A stretch of 64,000 bases of DNA from Gordonia mangrovi (GTDB lineage Bacteria; Actinomycetota; Actinomycetes; Mycobacteriales; Mycobacteriaceae). Position numbers and translations under genes: made by a program. This document shows positions 62,862-64,000 of the stretch, piece by piece. How positions within the stretch are numbered: the first letter of the stretch is position 1; every line of letters begins with the position of its first letter. The notes under the pieces are model-generated. The model was not told the DNA's origin, did not search any database, and was given only the letters and a program-made list of their open reading frames with translations. Location of the stretch: contig NZ_CP102850.1 of NCBI RefSeq assembly GCF_024734075.1, positions 5,324,219 to 5,388,218 on the forward strand. The letters are read 5' to 3'.

Positions 62862-63779
62862 CCGGAGGACGTCGAGGGCGTGCTGCAGGTCGGCCGGGTA
62901 CGGACTGGTGAAGGTGACCTGCCTCCCGTCGGCCGGGTGCGCGAACGACAGCGAACGCGCATGCAACCACTGTCGGTCCAGCCCGAGCCGATGCGCGAGC
63001 ACCGGGTCGGCGCCGTAGGTGAGGTCGCCACAGCACGGGTGGTGCAACGCCGAGAAGTGCACCCGGATCTGGTGGGTCCGCCCGGTCTCCAGATGGATGT
63101 CCAGCAACGAGGCGGACGCGAACATCTCCAGCGTGTCGTAGTGGGTGACCGAGGGCTTACCGGCCGCGGTGACCGCGAACTTCCAATCGCTGCCGCGGTG
63201 GCGTCCGATGGGTGCGTCGATGGTGCCCTCGGGCGGGTCCAGATGTCCCTGCACCAGGGCGTGGTATCCCTTGTCGACCTCACGCTGCTTGAATGCCCGT
63301 TTCAGCAGTGAGTATGCGCGCTCGGACACCGCCACCACCATGACACCGGAGGTACCGACATCGAGACGGGACACGATGCCCTGCCGTTCGGAGGCACCCG
63401 AGGTGGCGATGCGGTAGCCCGCCGCGGCCAGTGCACCGACCACGGTCGGACCGGTCCAGCCCTGCGACGGGTGGGCGGCGACCCCGATCGGTTTGTCCAC
63501 CACGATGATGTCGGAGTCGTGGTAGATGATGTCCATGCCCTCGACCGGTGTCGGTTCGATGCGCAGCGGCTCGTCCGGCTCCGGCAGGGTGACATCCAGC
63601 CAGCTCCCGGCGGCCAGCTTGTGGGATTTTCCGACCGCCACGCCGTCGACGGTGACATCGCCGTCCTCGGCGAGCGCGGCGACCACGGTGCGGGACAACC
63701 CGAGGATCCGCGCGACACCGGCGTCCAGGCGCATTCCGTCGAGGCCGTCGGGAACCGGCATCGATCGCGACTCACGCAT
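62853..63779 (-). CDS. rluD: RluD-family 23S rRNA pseudouridine synthase
   Basis: 308 residues. An N-terminal S4 domain (MRLDAGVARILGLSRTVVAA, VTVDGVAVGKSHKL) is followed by the RsuA/RluA catalytic domain. The catalytic Asp is in SRLDVGTSGVMVVA, where most RluD proteins have HRLDxxTSG; here Ser replaces His. GRTHQIRVHFSALHHPCCGD is conserved. M. tuberculosis Rv1540 follows lspA the same way. The ATG at 63779 overlaps the lspA stop by 8 nt. Confidence 0.95.
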   Translation of the reverse strand: MRESRSMPVPDGLDGMRLDAGVARILGLSRTVVAALAEDGDVTVDGVAVGKSHKLAAGSWLDVTLPEPDEPLRIEPTPVEGMDIIYHDSDIIVVDKPIGVAAHPSQGWTGPTVVGALAAAGYRIATSGASERQGIVSRLDVGTSGVMVVAVSERAYSLLKRAFKQREVDKGYHALVQGHLDPPEGTIDAPIGRHRGSDWKFAVTAAGKPSVTHYDTLEMFASASLLDIHLETGRTHQIRVHFSALHHPCCGDLTYGADPVLAHRLGLDRQWLHARSLSFAHPADGRQVTFTSPYPADLQHALDVLRDA

Positions 63780-64000
63780 CGGCGTCCTCCGCCGCGGAGC
63801 GATCGCCGTGGCCCTGCCGCCGCGCGGCCCACCCGCTGCGTGACCCGTCGTATTCGAACCCCAACAGCGACAGCACGACCAGCAGCACCGCGCCGCAGAC
63901 GACGGCCGAGTCGGCCACGTTGAAGACCGGCCACCAGCCCACCGAGACGAAGTCGACGACGTGACCGCGCAGCGGTCCCGGCGCCCGGAACAGTCGGTCG
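63772..64000 (-). CDS. lspA: Lipoprotein signal peptidase, C-terminal part
   Basis: Last 75 residues of LspA; the gene enters from the right edge. The catalytic Asp is in the conserved FNVADSAVVCGAVLLV, preceded by DRLFRAPGPLRGHVVDFVSV. A hydrophobic last helix (VVCGAVLLVVLSLLGF) and a short charged tail follow. LspA cleaves signal peptides of prolipoproteins modified by Lgt, also encoded here. It overlaps the rluD start by 8 nt. Confidence 0.93.
   Translation of the reverse strand, partial: DRLFRAPGPLRGHVVDFVSVGWWPVFNVADSAVVCGAVLLVVLSLLGFEYDGSRSGWAARRQGHGDRSAAEDADA

Noticed and set aside
62674..63018. Small plus- and minus-strand frames through the repeats near rluD
   Set aside because: A 21-bp repeat leaves all six frames free of stops, so long repetitive frames arise by default; no start or ribosome site supports them.

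Overview
The window is high-GC DNA from a mycolic-acid actinomycete (order Mycobacteriales). Gene content and order closely follow the Mycobacterium tuberculosis stretch running from lspA/rluD (Rv1539-Rv1540) through dnaE1, ilvA, treZYX, bioAFD, bioB and nadA/nadC to his-trp-lgt-pykA-tesB. Several local differences (mce genes between treY and treZ, gltBD next to lgt, tandem 21-bp repeats) make a Gordonia/Rhodococcus-type organism more likely than Mycobacterium. This placement comes from remembered gene order, not from a search.

Layout. 1-6000: a partial acyl-CoA ligase, a BacA/SbmA-type ABC transporter, a small membrane protein, tesB and pyk. 6000-12100: glutamate synthase gltB-gltD. 12300-26313: one long minus-strand array, hisD-C-B-H-(membrane protein)-A(priA)-impA-F-I, then a tautomerase, trpE, a Trp-associated membrane protein, trpC-B-A and lgt. 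Most junctions overlap by 1-8 nt. 26473-30046: nadA-nadC (nadB is absent between them), a lone LuxR-type regulator and an NrtR-type Nudix regulator. 30054-31215: a methionine aminopeptidase divergent from an XRE regulator. 31226-37247: a biotin block (bioA-F-D, bioB, bsaP, membrane protein) divergent from its TetR-type regulator bioQ. 37349-56092: an acyltransferase, treX(glgX)-treY, a complete inverted mce operon (yrbEAB, mceA-F, one mce-associated gene), then treZ. 56094-64000: ilvA, a secreted beta-propeller-like protein, a small membrane protein, dnaE1, an RluD-type pseudouridine synthase and partial lspA.

How it works together. The minus-strand arrays make His, Trp, glutamate, NAD and biotin. 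Each cofactor block sits beside its own predicted regulator and palindromic operators: BioQ with three sites, NrtR with a perfect inverted repeat upstream of nadA, and XRE with two GGTAT-N4-ATACC sites between it and map. TreX/TreY/TreZ convert glycogen to trehalose, a building block of mycolate glycolipids, and the mce operon encodes a lipid importer. Six genes have a TANNNT hexamer ending 6-7 nt before the start codon, which suggests leaderless mRNAs.

The least explained structures are: a family of 21-bp tandem repeats that overlaps the stop codon or C-terminal codons of lgt, bioD and rluD; the mce insertion that splits treXYZ; the XRE/MetAP module; and the missing nadB. No tRNA, rRNA, CRISPR array, insertion sequence or phage gene was seen.
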